From Zonotrichia leucophrys gambelii (lineage: Eukaryota; Chordata; Aves; Passeriformes; Passerellidae): 64,000 nucleotides of DNA. A program made the translations under genes and the position numbers. Below, piece by piece: positions 14,304 through 28,500 of this stretch. Under the pieces are notes generated by a model, which saw nothing but the letters and a program-made list of their open reading frames with translations, made no database searches and was not told the origin of the DNA. The stretch is from NCBI RefSeq assembly GCF_028769735.1, contig NC_088170.1, positions 42,200,920 through 42,264,919 on the forward strand. The letters are read 5' to 3'. Every line of letters starts with the position of its first letter. Positions within the stretch are counted from its first letter, which is position 1.

Positions 14304-14330
14304 GGGACAGTGGGGAGGGGTGAGAAGGGG
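14304..14330 (+). other. Potential G-quadruplex (sense strand, intron 1)
   Basis: Four G-runs (14304-14306, 14312-14315, 14317-14320, 14327-14330) are separated by loops of 5, 1 and 6 bases, which satisfies the usual G3+N1-7 rule. It is on the transcribed-RNA strand, so both DNA and pre-mRNA could fold. Confidence 0.55.
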
Positions 14331-15960
14331 CAACTTGAGGCATCACTAAGGGAAACACATCATTATTGCTAGGGATGGTGGTTATTTCTAGGATCTTTCT
14401 TCTAGAACTGAACAGTGCTATGACTTAGGACTTCAGTAATGTGGTATAAAAATCTTCTGGGAAGGGAGTTTTTTGGTATATTTCTGACATACATTTCTTG
14501 AGGCAAGGATTCTCAGCATGAAATGAAGAAAGGTCTGCAGGGAAATTTGTCAGAGAATGCATGGTGTAAATGTGCCAGACTTTTTAGACATAGCTGAGGG
14601 TAGTGTGTACCAGACAATGAAGGGATGCAAATTTCCCAGTTAGGCAGTAGTTACTCAGAAAATGTGCTCACAAATCCTGATAACAAGCACCGTATGTGGG
14701 GGTGAGGAAAGAAGTGGAGGAAGGGTGTTGTATATTCCTCCTATCACCCACTTTATATATGTACAGTATAAATGTGTTCATCTGATACCGTCTACTGTTC
14801 ATAAAAACTTGATTCCAAAAACATCTTGCTCTGTGAATAAAGGGGGAGCTAGAGAGAATATGTAATCCCCTTGCTGAGTGTTTGTGAATAGTTAATTCCT
14901 CTTCTCCACTTGGCGAATCATCGTTTATGATATGATAGCAGCAACTATATCCCGCAGAACCTGAAAAGGGAAATTAAACCTGAGGTAATCGTACCTTCAT
15001 TCTCCCAGAGACAGTGGCACATTGTCCCTCAGCTTATGCAAATAGAATTTTTATTTAACATTTATCACACTGACTCAGGACTTCTAGTGCCTTGACACAA
15101 GAGTGAGTTTCCCTACAGTACTGACATCAGCTTTGGTTTTTAGAAATATAATCTGTCTGGTACATTGTGAAGAGGGTAATGAAACAGGGAGACGCTGATG
15201 TTTGCTGTATGCTGTTACCATGCATGAGGTAACTGTATGTGAGGCAGCTGTAAAAAATACCTTTATGTCCCACAAGCACATGGACCTGAGAGGTGCATCG
15301 AGGCACGTGCATCATTGCCCTTTATGTGTGCAGCTGCTGGCTGGCTGCAGCAGTAATGATGTTTTGTTCTTGGTAACATCCAGGACATGAACAAACATGG
15401 TGGAACAAAGTAATGAGCAGAAGCTGAGATTTAAATCAGCATAAGCTCACTCGGGTGCAGATGGCACCAGTTACTGCTTTGAGCAACTCTCCCAATTACT
15501 GCACAGTTTGCCAGCATATCCAACAATAGAGTGGGGCTGCTGATAAATAATTAATAAGGATTTTGTTGAGTGCTTGTCTCCCAGGCAGTATCACCACGGA
15601 GATGATCTGGCTTTTAGGATGTGAAAACTAACAATCTCTGAAACAATGGCATTGTGTCAACCTTACTCTTTCCCTGAAAGGGAGAGCTCTGAGAGATGTG
15701 CTAGCAGATTGCACAATGCCAGGCACTAATTTTGCTTACACTCACAGTGGCCTTTTGTCAACTTTTCAGCGACTGCATGAAATGTTTTCTATGACCATGC
15801 AGAATCTTGTTCTTAGAATTGCATGTCCTGCATGATGCTCTTTAGTACTGCATCTGGCCCAGGGCTGGAATCTCAAGATAACTTTTTTTCAGCAAATGGT
15901 CATGGCAAAGGTATAATCATGTGGTAGGAGGCTTACAAAAATAACTCCTCATAAGCGTAC

Positions 15961-16013
15961 CTTTTCAGAACCCTTTGGATGCTTCATTTTCCCCTTTTCA
16001 GAACCCTTTGGAT
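15961..16013. repeat. 20-bp direct repeat, 33-bp period
   Basis: The 20 bases at 15961-15980 recur exactly at 15994-16013 (core CAGAACCCTTTGGAT). The 13 bases between copies are not repeated. This is a local duplication within intron 1. Confidence 0.7.
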
Positions 16014-19000
16014 CCTTCTTCCCACCTGGAAGGCCCAGAGGCCAATTAGACAGTTATTCAGCCGGCCCCCTGCCTTCCCTTTTTCTCCTTTGTGCAACCT
16101 CTGGAAGTGCCATTTCAATGCAACTGCATTATCAGCATTCCCCTCCTTATCATTTGATTGCAGCCACCTCAGGGACCACATAATTTTGTAGCTTTGTTTC
16201 TTTTCCTCTTGGGTTGGTGATGTCTGGGCTAAGAGCCATAGGCAGAGACTCCCCTGGAAAAAACATTATATGGTGCCAGACTTTCTTACTTGGCTCTTTG
16301 GAGCTGGAGAAAGAACAATGTACCTTTTCTCTCCCCACCCCCGAACATCCTCTGCTCTCCCTTTCTCTTCCTCCCCTGGTTGATCAACCTATTCTTTACC
16401 TCCACACCCTGTGCACTTGGCACATTGCACTTCCCACCTTCGAATCTCAAAGAAAGGAAGCAGAGCTGTGAAACTGGCTGGGCTCACCCACTTCCCATTG
16501 CTGGGTAGGGATGAATTCAGTTCACAGCTTTCAGAAAGAACAGTTTTATGTCTATTTAACCTTCCTCTCCCTCTTCACCCAAAGAAAATGTTTTTAAATA
16601 ATTTTCTTTAAGTATCTTTTCTGACATATTGCTCAGTGGCAACAAGCTGGTTTCCCTTTCTCAGGGAACTTCTCTCTCTGTCCTGATGGTGGTTTTTTGA
16701 CTCTCCATAATAGTATTGCTACAGTCCATTGGAATTTGTTTGAGCATGGATGGTATGTACAAGTGCTGGAACCAGCTTAAAAGTCACAGCCTCCCTCGGT
16801 GGAAAAAACCAGTTCATATCTCACTATGGTCCTAAAAATAGCCTTGGTAGATAATAGAGAGTGGAAGATAGTCTTCAATGGGTCTGAATGTACTGCATGC
16901 AGAAATTGCTGTGGAAGGGTCAGTGGTTTGTGCCATTTAAGTAGTCAGTCTGAGCTACAGCACTCACCGACATAAATCTGTGACTCTGCATTGTGGCTAG
17001 TACTACCTTAATTTATATTCACACAACTCAGCTGGAAATGAGGCAAACTTAGGTTCATTAGACTAAAACAAACACATGAACCAACTTCCTGAAATCAATT
17101 AAAATAGATTTTCACTTTGATAAAAACACAGCTTTTTTTTTTTTTTTTTTTTGCTCAGCTGTAAATGATGATGCCAGCAGAGACTCGGCAGACATGAGGC
17201 ATGGAGATTTGATATGGAAATGGGCACCTATTGCCATGCCGTTTGCCAGATATTTAGACCTGGAGATACCTTTATGTACACAGTGGTCTTGATCAGGCTC
17301 TGTAAAAATAAATTCTACCTGTTTTGCTCTGCTAAGCAGCCAAGAATCTTGAAAAGGAAGAAAGACATTTCTGTCACAGATACGACTGAATGTACAGAAA
17401 CCTTTGCAACTGTCATACTTTTGAAGTGTTTATAGTTCAATTCCAGTTATTTGTATGAAACAAAAGCAAAGAAGCATGAAGTGTGTTGGAAAATACTTCT
17501 TAATCTCTCTACACCAGTTCAGGGAGTGAGTATAAATCCTCTTTCCAGCAAATGGAAACCAGTAATTTATTGGAGCCTTGAAAACAATTTATTTCTCTAC
17601 AATTCCTGCCCAGCACACTCTGCAAGCTGACTCATGGAGGGATGGGACGCCAAAAGTTCTGCTCCCTCTTTTCTGTCTGCTTCTGGAAGGCAGAGCAGCC
17701 GTGAAGCTGGGGCTGTGCTTGTGCAGAGCAGTTTGGAGGTGCCTGGTTGTATTAGAGGTTCACACCCCCTGCCTGTACCATAGATTTTGGGGGAGGGTAT
17801 TCTCTTTACCTCCTTCTGAACAGAGACTGGTACCAGAACTGGTGGTGCAGGTGGAGGCATTTCATCCCATGTCTGATGGTCTTTCTCTCCCCCTGACCCA
17901 TGTGTGGGAGCATGCAGCCATCAGAACCGCAGAAGATACTGGGGATGGTTTCGGTGGACAGAGCCAGTAATGATCTCCAGAGGGAAACTTCACATGGCCT
18001 AGTTTTGAGCTGTTACCTTGGTGCTCATGCATTTAACTTTGCATGTGTGAGTTGTCCCACAAAAGTCGATGGCCTGCTCACATGTGTGAAGTTAGGCATG
18101 TGCTAAAGTGTTTTGCCAGATTGGATACTGTGTCTATAGGGGCTTTGGGTGAACTTGAACCTGTTTTGTTGGGGTGAGAGGCTTTAAATTTCATGATTAG
18201 GAATCTGATATGTTACTCTCTCTGAGTGCAAGGTCTTGGAGTTATCTGAAATTCTCATTAAGACAAGAAGCTAGGAAAAATACAAATTCCTCCACTAGTA
18301 ATGTTACTAAAAATACTATAATTAAATTATCTAAGTCTTAAACCCAGTAAAATATATTGAAAAGTGTGGTAGAGGTATAAGTACAGTGTTTTGAGAGTAC
18401 CAAAGGGACTAACAGCACTTTCTCTGCAGATATTGAGCTGGAATATTTGGAGTAGTTAATGTAGCTGATGTAAAAAGTGTGTTGCTTTTTCTGTACTCTT
18501 GATTCATAGGCTGTGACCCTTAATAAATTTTGATGTTGCCCACAGTGAAGCCACTGCTTGCAGAGAAAGCAAGAAAGCAGGCTAGAAAGAAAGAAATTAG
18601 CCATAAGAATGAACAAACAAGTTCTTTCATAAGGTATTTTTCAATTTACCTTATTTCCTATTATGCTGAAGTTATTCAGGTCCTTCATGCAACAGTCTTG
18701 TAAGTGGGGTTTAGAAAAATTTGAGCCAGCTCTGTCTGGTATTAAAAGCATAAGCCCTCTTTGAAAATGTATTTTCTGGAATATATTTCTGAAAGAAATA
18801 AATTTCATGAGAGAAGTTATATTATTATATATTTTGGAAGACCTGGAAGGGAGGCTTGTTTTATAGTCCAATACCATAACATACAGATAGGGGTCTTGTT
18901 TTGCTGAGAGATATGAAAACAAAGAAACATGTAATAAATACCTGGAATGTGATTGTGATTTGTAATGTTTCCACGAAATACTGAATGAAACCCAACTGGG

Positions 19001-22000
19001 CTGCTTTCGTGTTGGTGTTGGTTTTTTTCACTGCAGTAGACTTGAGCCCAAGTATTCTTGCTGACGTGGTCTGAGCAGACTGGTGTAGGTAAAAGAATTG
19101 ACTGGCAGAAATCTGTTTCTTAGAAGGGAATAACTGGAATGAATGCTGTCCTGCTCCACTAATCCTGCTCTGGGATGCCACCTCTGACAGTCTGCTGACA
19201 CCGATCACTCACTGTTCGGCCTTTCAGACCAGGTCACCAGCAAGGCTGTGCATGGCTGATAGCCTTTGAAGTGTGGAACCTATCCACTTGGGGATCGTGC
19301 GGGCCGCCAGGCAGATGGCATGGGGTGAAAAGTATTTTTTGGGATGCCTTTGAACCTTTCACTTTCCTGTTACCCTTTTTGAGGAGAAAAATAGCAATCG
19401 AACATTGAGAAAGGTGTCAGAAGTCATCCTTTAATAACAAGATGGTTTGTTGAATAAGGCACTTCTGTGGTGTGTTGCGCAGTTTGAGAGGAAGAGGCAG
19501 GCAGCAGTATCTGAGATGATACTGCCCGTTTCCTTACTGTCCTTGTTTCCTTTAGGAGTTATGTCACCTTTCTGTTTTGATTTCCTCACCTTCTGAAAGT
19601 GGATAAATTGTGCTGTTTCACCACTTGCTTATCAAGGTTTAACTAATAAATGGCTACAACTTATGTGCTGTGCAAATAGAGCGTGATACTACTTTGTGAG
19701 CATGTGCGTAAACCTCTCTTTTGTGTGAGTGCTAGTACTGGTAACGTGCAAGGGGCACTGCCTCCCATGCAGCGCTCTTGCTGTGTGTCAGGATTGTAGG
19801 GCATGGGCTGACCGTGGCCAGGTGGATGCTTAGAGCTGCCCTGGCTCCGCTGACACCACTGAAGTAAAGATATTTCACACCTGCTGATTGTCTTTCCTTG
19901 TTTCCAAGTGCTGAGTGAGGGAAGAGAAAGTCTTGAATGTTAAAACCCAAGGGATGTGTTCAGCATGTCTTCTTTCCTTATATTTGTGATGAGACGTTAC
20001 AGCCTGGATGTCACTGACAAAATCTCAAGTACTTCGGCTGGGCTGTTGAATTCTACCTTTGCAACTGGGAAGTGATTCTTTTAGGAGAGCTTAAGTACCA
20101 TCTTTGAAATTTGGGTAAACTTTTAGGAATAGCCTTTATAAATTAAGGTGCCTTAATCTTCAGCATGGGTTGTGAGACTGTAAACTCTCTGGTCCTGTTA
20201 AAAAATGTGTTCCCAGGCAACACATCTTTTTGCATTAGAATAATGATCCAAATGTATACTTACAAAGTGCTACCACACTTTTCAATCATGTTTGCATTTT
20301 TGTATCTAAAAATATGTTTTCTTATATGCAATTGTTCTACAGAGACCAGTGGGTAGATGTGCAGAAGTCCTGTCTGTGAAGCACGCAGTCAAGTTATCAG
20401 GAGATTGGCATGTCCTCTAGGCTGCTGTTATTACTTTACCAGCTGTGAATAGGGAAGAATTTGCTCCCCGTTGTATATTTGACAATGAAACCCTTCTTAA
20501 ATTCTTCCTCAGAGCCAAATACAAGGCTTCTTTTAATAAAAAATGTGTTTTTACCCATGTCTATATTTATTGCAGGAATGCGCATACCGCTCCAAGAGCC
20601 ACCCACATCCTTCTGTATACAGGGTGTATTTGCATTTCCAATCAGTCCCAGTGCAAATGTGGGAAGGGGAAAAATCCATTGTCATCTTTTGAGCTGGTTG
20701 CCTTTTCCATCTCTAGAATTACTTGGAGGCTATCTTGGTCACTCATTCAATTAAGATCTTTTCTAGAAATATGTGCCATGTAAAGAAGACTATAGCTATG
20801 TTGTTACTTTTAAAGTCTCTATTCCAAATGTTTGGGTCAAGAGGAAAAAAAGAATTGTTTTGGGTTTAACATGCAAATCGTTTTGTCCCTTGATTTCTTT
20901 TTGTTCAACTGTCACAAAGTAGGGGAGCACTTGAGAAAGAGCTTAATTTTAAGCACGTGCGGCAGTCTTTGGGAATTCAAGGGGATGAGGCATGTGCTTA
21001 ATGCGTTTTTGAACAATGTTGCTTTTCAGAGTTGAAGGCTTTGTAGGAAACCTGATCCTTTAAAGTGGCTCCTGTTTATGTACATTTCAATTTTATAATA
21101 TTGTAAGTTTTTCTCTTCTTTCTTCAATATCCTCAATGCTACATCATATAATGAAAACAATACTGGTCATGCCACTTGCAATTACTGCCTTGAAGTAGGC
21201 AGTGAATTTTTTTTTTTTCCTAGAGTAACTGAGGAAATAACGCAAATCATAGGTTTATGAATGCTTTCCCAGGAGAAGTCCACAGTAGTTGGCTGCAAAG
21301 AATGCCACAAGTTTGGTTTACCCATAAAAGGGTGGTCATCTCAGCAGGTCAATGATGTTTTTCAAAGACTTATTGTTGATTTTAAGCTAGCTGATAATTT
21401 ATTCCCTGAACTCTAGCTTAAAAAAACAATGCAGGGTAGATATTGAGCATAATAAAGACCGTGATGCCATTCAGTATGCACAATACCCTCACCTTCCCTC
21501 TCCCACCAGCTTCTCTGCATTGTTGCTTTCTTCATTTCTGATAGGGCATGAGATTACCTCCACAGTTATTTATGGGAGTGTTCAGATAAGCCCTTTTTTC
21601 ACAGGCAACACACATACACACACAAGGACTGTTATAATTTGAGTTTATATTGCAAGTTCAGCTATCACTTCCTCTGTTCCCACCCTGCCTTTTGGAAAGA
21701 CATCCAGTCACATGATATGCTTGTAAAAAAGCTTGCTGATTGAGGAAGGATGCAGGAAGGATATGGTTTTGCAGTGACTGCATAAGTGTTGTGTAGGACC
21801 TGAAGGCTTGGGTTTATATAAGGACGAGTTTAAATGTGAATTTTAAAGATATATTTATTCTGATTTTTTAATAAGTCACAACTCCTGAACAGTATGCCTG
21901 CTTTAGAGAACCGTGGACTAATCTGTGTTAATGGGATCATTTATGTATTAACATGGATATCAATACGTAATTGGCACCCTGGATTCCCTGCCTCTGTTCC

Positions 22001-22423
22001 ATCAGAATATCAAAGTTTTTTCAAATAAATTGTCTCAAAAGTTTATTTTTGAAATTGTCAGATGCAATCATGTCTTAGCACGTGTGCTTCCCATCAAAGT
22101 CTCTTGAGGAGTTTTGCATTTGCATAAGAAGAGTGCTTAGGCTAGCACAGAAATCTTTCTGAAGGATGCTGTGTTCCCCCTCAGTAAAGTCCTAAGACCT
22201 GAAGAGCCCAAAACTTTATGTCACCCATTACACTGTCATGAGAGTGTATTTATTGTTATATAGTGAGGGAGCTGGAGCATGGAGGTTTGTATTTTAAAGG
22301 TTTCTTTTGGTCATTCCATGTTCTGCCAACATCTAACATCTGTATTTATTTTTTAACTCTTCTTAGTGGATTAGATGCATCTGTTCAGTTCCAAGAATAA
22401 CGCTTGATTTCCTGCATTTATAG

Positions 22424-22544
22424 GTTGCAATAAAATCCATTCGTAAGGACAAAATTAAGGATGAACAAGATATGGTTCACATCAGACGGGAGATTGAGAT
22501 CATGTCATCGCTCAGCCACCCTCATATCATCACCATATATGAAG
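22424..22544 (+). CDS. NUAK1: NUAK1 exon 2: catalytic lysine and helix C of the kinase N-lobe
   Basis: The exon encodes 40 full codons and one base of the next, window residues 1-40 (human 81-120). It opens directly with [10 protein letters not shown]: the lysine (human K84) is the invariant beta-3 residue that anchors ATP phosphates. Helix C follows, with the glutamate in RREIEIM that pairs with that lysine, then the [10 protein letters not shown] strand. The acceptor is TTTATAG and the donor G|GTTAGT. The frame at the acceptor is phase 0, so exon 1 must end on a codon boundary. The glycine-rich loop that precedes this in the family is encoded upstream of the window. Its 121-base length means skipping this exon alone would shift the frame. 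Confidence 0.96.
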
Positions 22545-25500
22545 GTTAGTGAATGTGATTTTCCTCCCTGACTGCTCTGTTACATTCTTGCAGACCTGAT
22601 GTTTGTGTTTCTTGAGATCGTGGAACCCTTACTCCTTGTGTAGCTCATCCCTTACCAATGAGACTGCCTTGAGCACTGCCTTCCCTCTGAGCTACCAGTG
22701 TTTCACAGATGCATAAACCTCTGCTAGGAAGAGCTTCTTCTTGTGGGAGTTCATTGTGTCAGTCGCAGGTGGGAGATGGTTGCATGTATCACCTCATGTC
22801 CTTGCTCCCACTGTACAGTTCAGTTTCATTTCACCCTCACTCATGAACCAGCCTGATGTCTGTTTCTGTTCCCAGCCCCTAGACCAGTCCTTGTTTGCTT
22901 TATTTTCCCTAGACTGCACAGGACTGCTCTTATCTGCTCTAGGACTTTGGACCTCCCTTACCAGTCAGTTCAAGTTGCTTCTTCTGTCATTGCAGCTTTT
23001 CCCCCTGAATCCCAGCGTCCACTTCCTGTCCACCGCTGCACACTTTCCTGTCACTCTGGTGGCTGGCTTATCATTCCTTTTTCCTTATCCTGTCTTCCTC
23101 CTCTACCTCCTTTCTTCCTGGGACACAGCTCGGAAGATTTGCCAGTTTGTTTATGTCCCAGTATACTAGCTTGGCAGGTCATGTTATGTGCATGCTAAAA
23201 GATGCCAGTCAAAAGGCCTCTTGCTGCAGGGAGGGAGGCTGCATGTTGTACATGGGATGTAGACTCCAGAGGTTCAGAGAGACCTGGGTCAGGCAGTCTT
23301 ATCCCTGGGGATCACCCTTTTTCCTCTGTGAAGAACAGGAAGCCTGAATGTAGCCCTACACATTTCCATAGCTGTGAGGTAAATGAAGAAGGTGATGAGA
23401 TGTGTATGGCAGCTCTGCTCTGAGAGTTGATGCGACTGATTAAAACAAGAGCTGTCTTGGCATACTGTTACAGTATCACATATTGAGTTATTCAAAAGCA
23501 TGTTCTTGTACTTGAAAAGAGATGAGTATCTGTCTTTTTATTGAATAAACTAATAAAAGGATCTGGGAACAGAAAAGGGGAGGGATGCTGTGTCAGCATG
23601 TGGGTTGCAAATGGAACAAAAGTTACTTCAAATATGGATGGGAACTCAGGAATTAAAAATATTAAGCATGCTGTGGTTCTTTGACCAGTTGCCCTTCTCA
23701 TACTTACTTAAAATAGTTTTTACTGAGTTAAAATATTTGTAAAAGTGAAAAAGATTACAGCATTTTTAGGAAGCAGACACTAAGTCCTGGGGGAGTAAAA
23801 CTTCCCTCTCTGGCCCTGCGGAGACAGGAGCAATGCTTCTGCAGCAAAGCCAGCTGAGCTCCATGATGGAGAATTCATCTTGTCTGAGGAGGATAAGCAC
23901 CCGCATCAGGTTCTGGTGTGTTTTCCAAGCAGTCAGAGTCAGTATTTGGCCTGTAGCAGCCAATGCTGTAACTTAAGATACAGTAGCACTGGGAAGATGT
24001 GTGGTTATGCAGCTGAACCCACAGGAGCTGCCCAGAGGTGAGGGTGTGACCTCAGGGGCCCTTGAGTGTGTGCTTCTCTTGAAGCTGAAGAGTACTTGTT
24101 GTGAAGTTAAGGGACCACTACATCAAGGGCTGAAGTATTTGTATCCTCTCAAAGTTGGACTTCAAACACATAGGTTTTCCTCTTGAGTGATGCATAAAGA
24201 GTGATAATATTGCTATCCCCTGACACAAAATGTTGAAGTCAGTAAATCCTAAGAGGCGGGCTTAATCTCACTAAAATTAAGCAATCCAACAATTCTGCAG
24301 TTGGTGTATGCTACAAGTCTAGTGTCCCTCTCTAGTCAAGAGAATTCAGCATCTTCCCGGTGTGGTTGGCTCCCTCCTGGGAGACCTTTTTTCAGATAAG
24401 TGGGATAAATGACATATTGGAGGCTCCTGTTGGAGTCTAGTTGACTAATTTAGATCAGATTGACTTTAAGACTGAAGCCACCCTTGAGATATTTTGCTCC
24501 TATCTCACAAATTTTTACTGCAGGTTTCCAGACTGCCACTACACTCTATAGTTGCCATGTTGTACGGATGTACCATGGACAATGCTGGATATCCCTGTAA
24601 TAACCTTGGAAAGCTCTTTGTACTGCATTTACAAACTAAGTAGGATCTTGTTTAGGTATCCTTTTGACCTTCCTGTTAATAGCAATTAACCTCTGAATTT
24701 GTCTACTTGATGTAAATACAACCTTATCTTTTTTAATTGATACCAAGCAAATTAAGATCTGTGGAAACCAAGCTTTCCAGTTTAGAGCTGCTTCTTTGTA
24801 ACCTAATCACAAAGCATGTACCTTGCCCATTACTGCCAGGGCAGATGCACAGTTGTGACTACAGAAATTACATCCTCTCAGCAGGGCTGTAATTGGCAAT
24901 CTGTTGAGTGTGGCTGTGAGGGAAGTGCTCCTTTAAGTGACTTTAAACTCCTTGAAAGGGACTGGATAAATGAAGTCGGCTTTGCTGGCAGTGTTCTGAT
25001 TTCAGCACATAAATTTTAGTTTATAGAATAATGCCTCTGTCCATTCATCTGTCTGTCTCTCCCCTGCCACTCGCCCTTCCTTTGCCCCATTGCTTTTTTG
25101 CCTTGAAAACTCCAGGATTTTATAATAAAGCCTTTGAGAGCGAACATATTTTTCCAGGAGTAGCTTGAGTGCAAAATCTGCCTCATCTGGCAATACTTTA
25201 TAAAAGTTAAACCAGGGAAGGAACATTCTGTGAACATTTAAACACATGTTGGGCCAATCATGAGGGTGAAGTTACACTAGATACGTTTAGGAGTGAGCTC
25301 TTGAGTCTTTGTAGTGTGAAGTAGGGTTGTCTGCATGACTGTTTCTGTGCTGAAAGAGTTGTCCTTGGTCAGCATAACCATACAGAAAAGTCTGCCCTTT
25401 TGCAAAATGTACTTAAAGGTGAACAGACTATTAGCTAACATGGCTGTAGAAATGGTTTACTGAAGATCTTCCCTGGAGAATGAATAAACATTAGGATCAA

Positions 25501-28500
25501 AATTTGGTGCTTGTGGAACATGATGGCATTAATGTAAACGAGAAACTGAAGGAAAATGTGTGCTGAAGTGCTCTGCTGAATTGGGGCCAGGATGCTTATG
25601 AGTGCTGCACACTTTTCATTAACAAGGCACAAAATATGAATCTCCCAAGTGCTTGAGCTAGGTTGCATGCTTAATCAGGAGACTGGTTCAGCTCTACTTC
25701 CAAATCTCAAAGGCAACAGGAGATAATCTGACAGTGTGTAACAGCAGTGGCACAGTATTCCAGGATACTCACTGCACTTGCCAAATACATGTTCAGTCTC
25801 ACGTTTTGTGCCACACTTCATGTAGCAAAGCATAAACACACTTGGTGTTTCACACACACATAGGCCTGTCTCCAGTGTGGGGAGCTGTGTCAGTCAAGTC
25901 ATCATATCATCAGCAAAACCGGCTGCATTGTCAGAAATCTGCCTGTGTGGCAGCTGTTAAAGGTGTGTGGACACAAGCCATTGCTGAGGAACTGCATCCC
26001 TGCAGCAGTGCTGGCTCAGACGAGTGTCTCCTGCCATGAGCTGTATGTGGACCTCAGGGTGGGACAGCAGCCGGGGCCAGGGTGGCAAAACAGTCACCTG
26101 TCTCAGGCTGTCACAGTTGAGAGCAATCCCAGCCTCTGTCCAAGCCTTTGCTATCTCCTGGTTTTCAGACATAATCAAAACAAACTTTGTTGCCTAATGA
26201 CCCCACCCCTTCTGTGTGCAAAACACCTGAAAAGGCCACAAGTCCCTTTAAACATCCTATGGATGATTGGGCTTTAATCAAGAATGTTGGAAGTTGGAAA
26301 GCTGAAATTATTCTTTTTTTTGGCCAAGAGAAAGTGCTTTCGTAGTGATACTGTTTAAACACATTCCTAATTGATTTCCTCTAATTATGTAGGCTTTTGA
26401 GTTTTGAGTGCTTTATTATCATTGTTTTCAGTTGATTACAACCAAGAACATCAAGTAATATTTCAAGTGTCTGGAGATATCAATGAAACAAGAATAAACA
26501 AACTTAACTCTTTAGTTACCATACCTCAGCTTTATGAATTTCCTGCCATTCAGGGTGATCACCTAAACAGACTTCATCAGACATGATATAAACGCAAATA
26601 TGTGAGATCATGGGCAGGTCTAGTTTAAATGTCAAACTGATTGCCAGCAGCGATGAAATTTATTTTGATCTTCTCATTTACACAGTCCTGCCATAGTAAT
26701 GTAAATATTTGCCTCTCTGAAGTTCCTCGACATTTAAATAATATTTAAATAAAGGGGAGTTAGTGCTTGTATTCTTTGCCGAAACAAAGACAATTAGTGT
26801 AATGTGTTATTGTGACCAAATTGGTAACTGTCATTTTTCCTTCCTTCTAAAGAGCAAACCATCATAATCTGCATATCCTCAGTCTTGCTCTGTGAGAAGC
26901 AACTTCACCAAGGATAATAATTCCCATTCTGATTTAATCTCCTCACTGGGGAGGAGTAAATTATAGCATGTTGTATGATTTAAAAAGATTATTGCAGGAT
27001 CTTAACGACGTTCCTTTAATTAAAAAGGAGATTCATTTTAGCTGAAGAAGGCCATAGTTTAGAAGAATAATTTAACACAAGTTTAGCATTAAAACACATA
27101 CTTTATATCTTGATGTCTTCAATTATAGTTAAGCATATGCATAAATTTGTGTGTATGCATATACGTGATATTCTCATTTGATCTGGGATATTTTCATGTC
27201 TGCTATATGCTCTGTTAAAAACAGTAATAAAATAATACTGCTGCTAAAAACCAGCTAAATTAACATTATGCCAGGGGGCTGTAAAACAGTCAAAACCACA
27301 AAAGCTGAATCAGGCTGAATTTCCAAGGTAAAAGACAGTTTTCAGTACTCGCATTTTTGAAGAATAATTCAAGGCTTATTTACACAAGTGAGGTAAGTGG
27401 GTCATACATGAATTTTCTGAATGAAAAGGTTGTTCTAGTCTGCATCTCCAAAATTAAAAACAAACTTACTTGTTCTTTTGATTTGGCTGACCTTTAATAA
27501 AAGAGCATTTTGTAGCAGTGGAAAGGTACTTCTGTCTTCGGCTGTTAGGAGTGTAATAAAAATACCACTGAATGGAAAGACACCAGATGGAAGGAATGTC
27601 AACATACTGGAACTAATTTAGGAGATTGCTCTGATAGAGAGCAAAGGCATGAGGAGAATTCAAATGGTTCCAGTGCAAAGAGATTGGCTGCCCCTCTTAA
27701 ACTAACAAACTAAAATCCTTACCCCAGGGTTACATGTAAACCAAATGGAATCAGCCCACAAGGAGATAGTCCAAGAATCCTCCACCCTCAGCACTCACTC
27801 TGACTTTAGTATGACTTCACTCTGACTTGAGCTTGGAGGAAGGACTTTTTTTTTATTTTGGTAGTAAGTCAGTCCAAAGTGAACTATCCTAATAGAGAGA
27901 TATACAGTGTACCATTAAACCTTTCTGACTGATGTTTGCAAAACCGTGCCCATCTGGGCTTTCAACAATTTTATGGTGAAGCACATCTTAGCAGAGAAGA
28001 AATATAGTGAGTGTGTTCATTTGGTGTCTTGTCCCATGAGTTTCAGAGGAGGTGATTTTGGTGTAGCTAGAGGGACGAATTTGGCTGTAAGGTTGAAAAG
28101 AAGAATGCTGATGAGCAAGAGGTCAGCCAGCTATTTGGAAAATGGAAGGCTGTAGATAGAAGCTGAGTTCATAATTTCACAGCCTCTAACTATAAATAAG
28201 TGGAGAGATTTTATGCAAGAGCTATTACTGTGGTCGAACAGCCTGTGAAAGAGGGATGGATTATTCATGTTAGAAAATGTACTTTGTCTCAGATATCTCT
28301 TTGATAGCGAAATGTGAAATTCTTTCCCAATTTCACATTTATGTTCTTCGAGGAATTTTGAAGTCAGCAGATTTGGTTTCAATTATGAGCCTGAAGGTAT
28401 AGACTTTTTCTCTGTCACTTTTAAAAAAGAAACAAACATATTAGAGTTAAGGGTGGGATTTAAAGAAAAGTAAGAATTTTTTGACCACTGTATGTTAAGC

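Larger units (their letters stand above)
1..22423 (+). other. NUAK1: NUAK1 intron 1 (3' part), non-coding
   Basis: This is the remainder of the first intron; it ends with a TAG acceptor after a T-rich stretch at 22407-22423. Open frames here reach at most about 167 codons, lie on both strands, and show no recognisable domain or codon conservation, so none is called. Visible contents: a GC- and CpG-enriched patch at 4145-4400, a TTTA-type tetranucleotide run at 4478-4510, a long polypyrimidine tract ending in CAG at 9978-10024, a hairpin at 10880-10903, a G-rich quadruplex candidate at 14304-14330, a 20-bp direct repeat at 15961-16013 and T-runs near 13560 and 17133. Long first introns are usual for NUAK1 and often hold enhancers, but none can be proven from this sequence alone. 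Confidence 0.9.
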
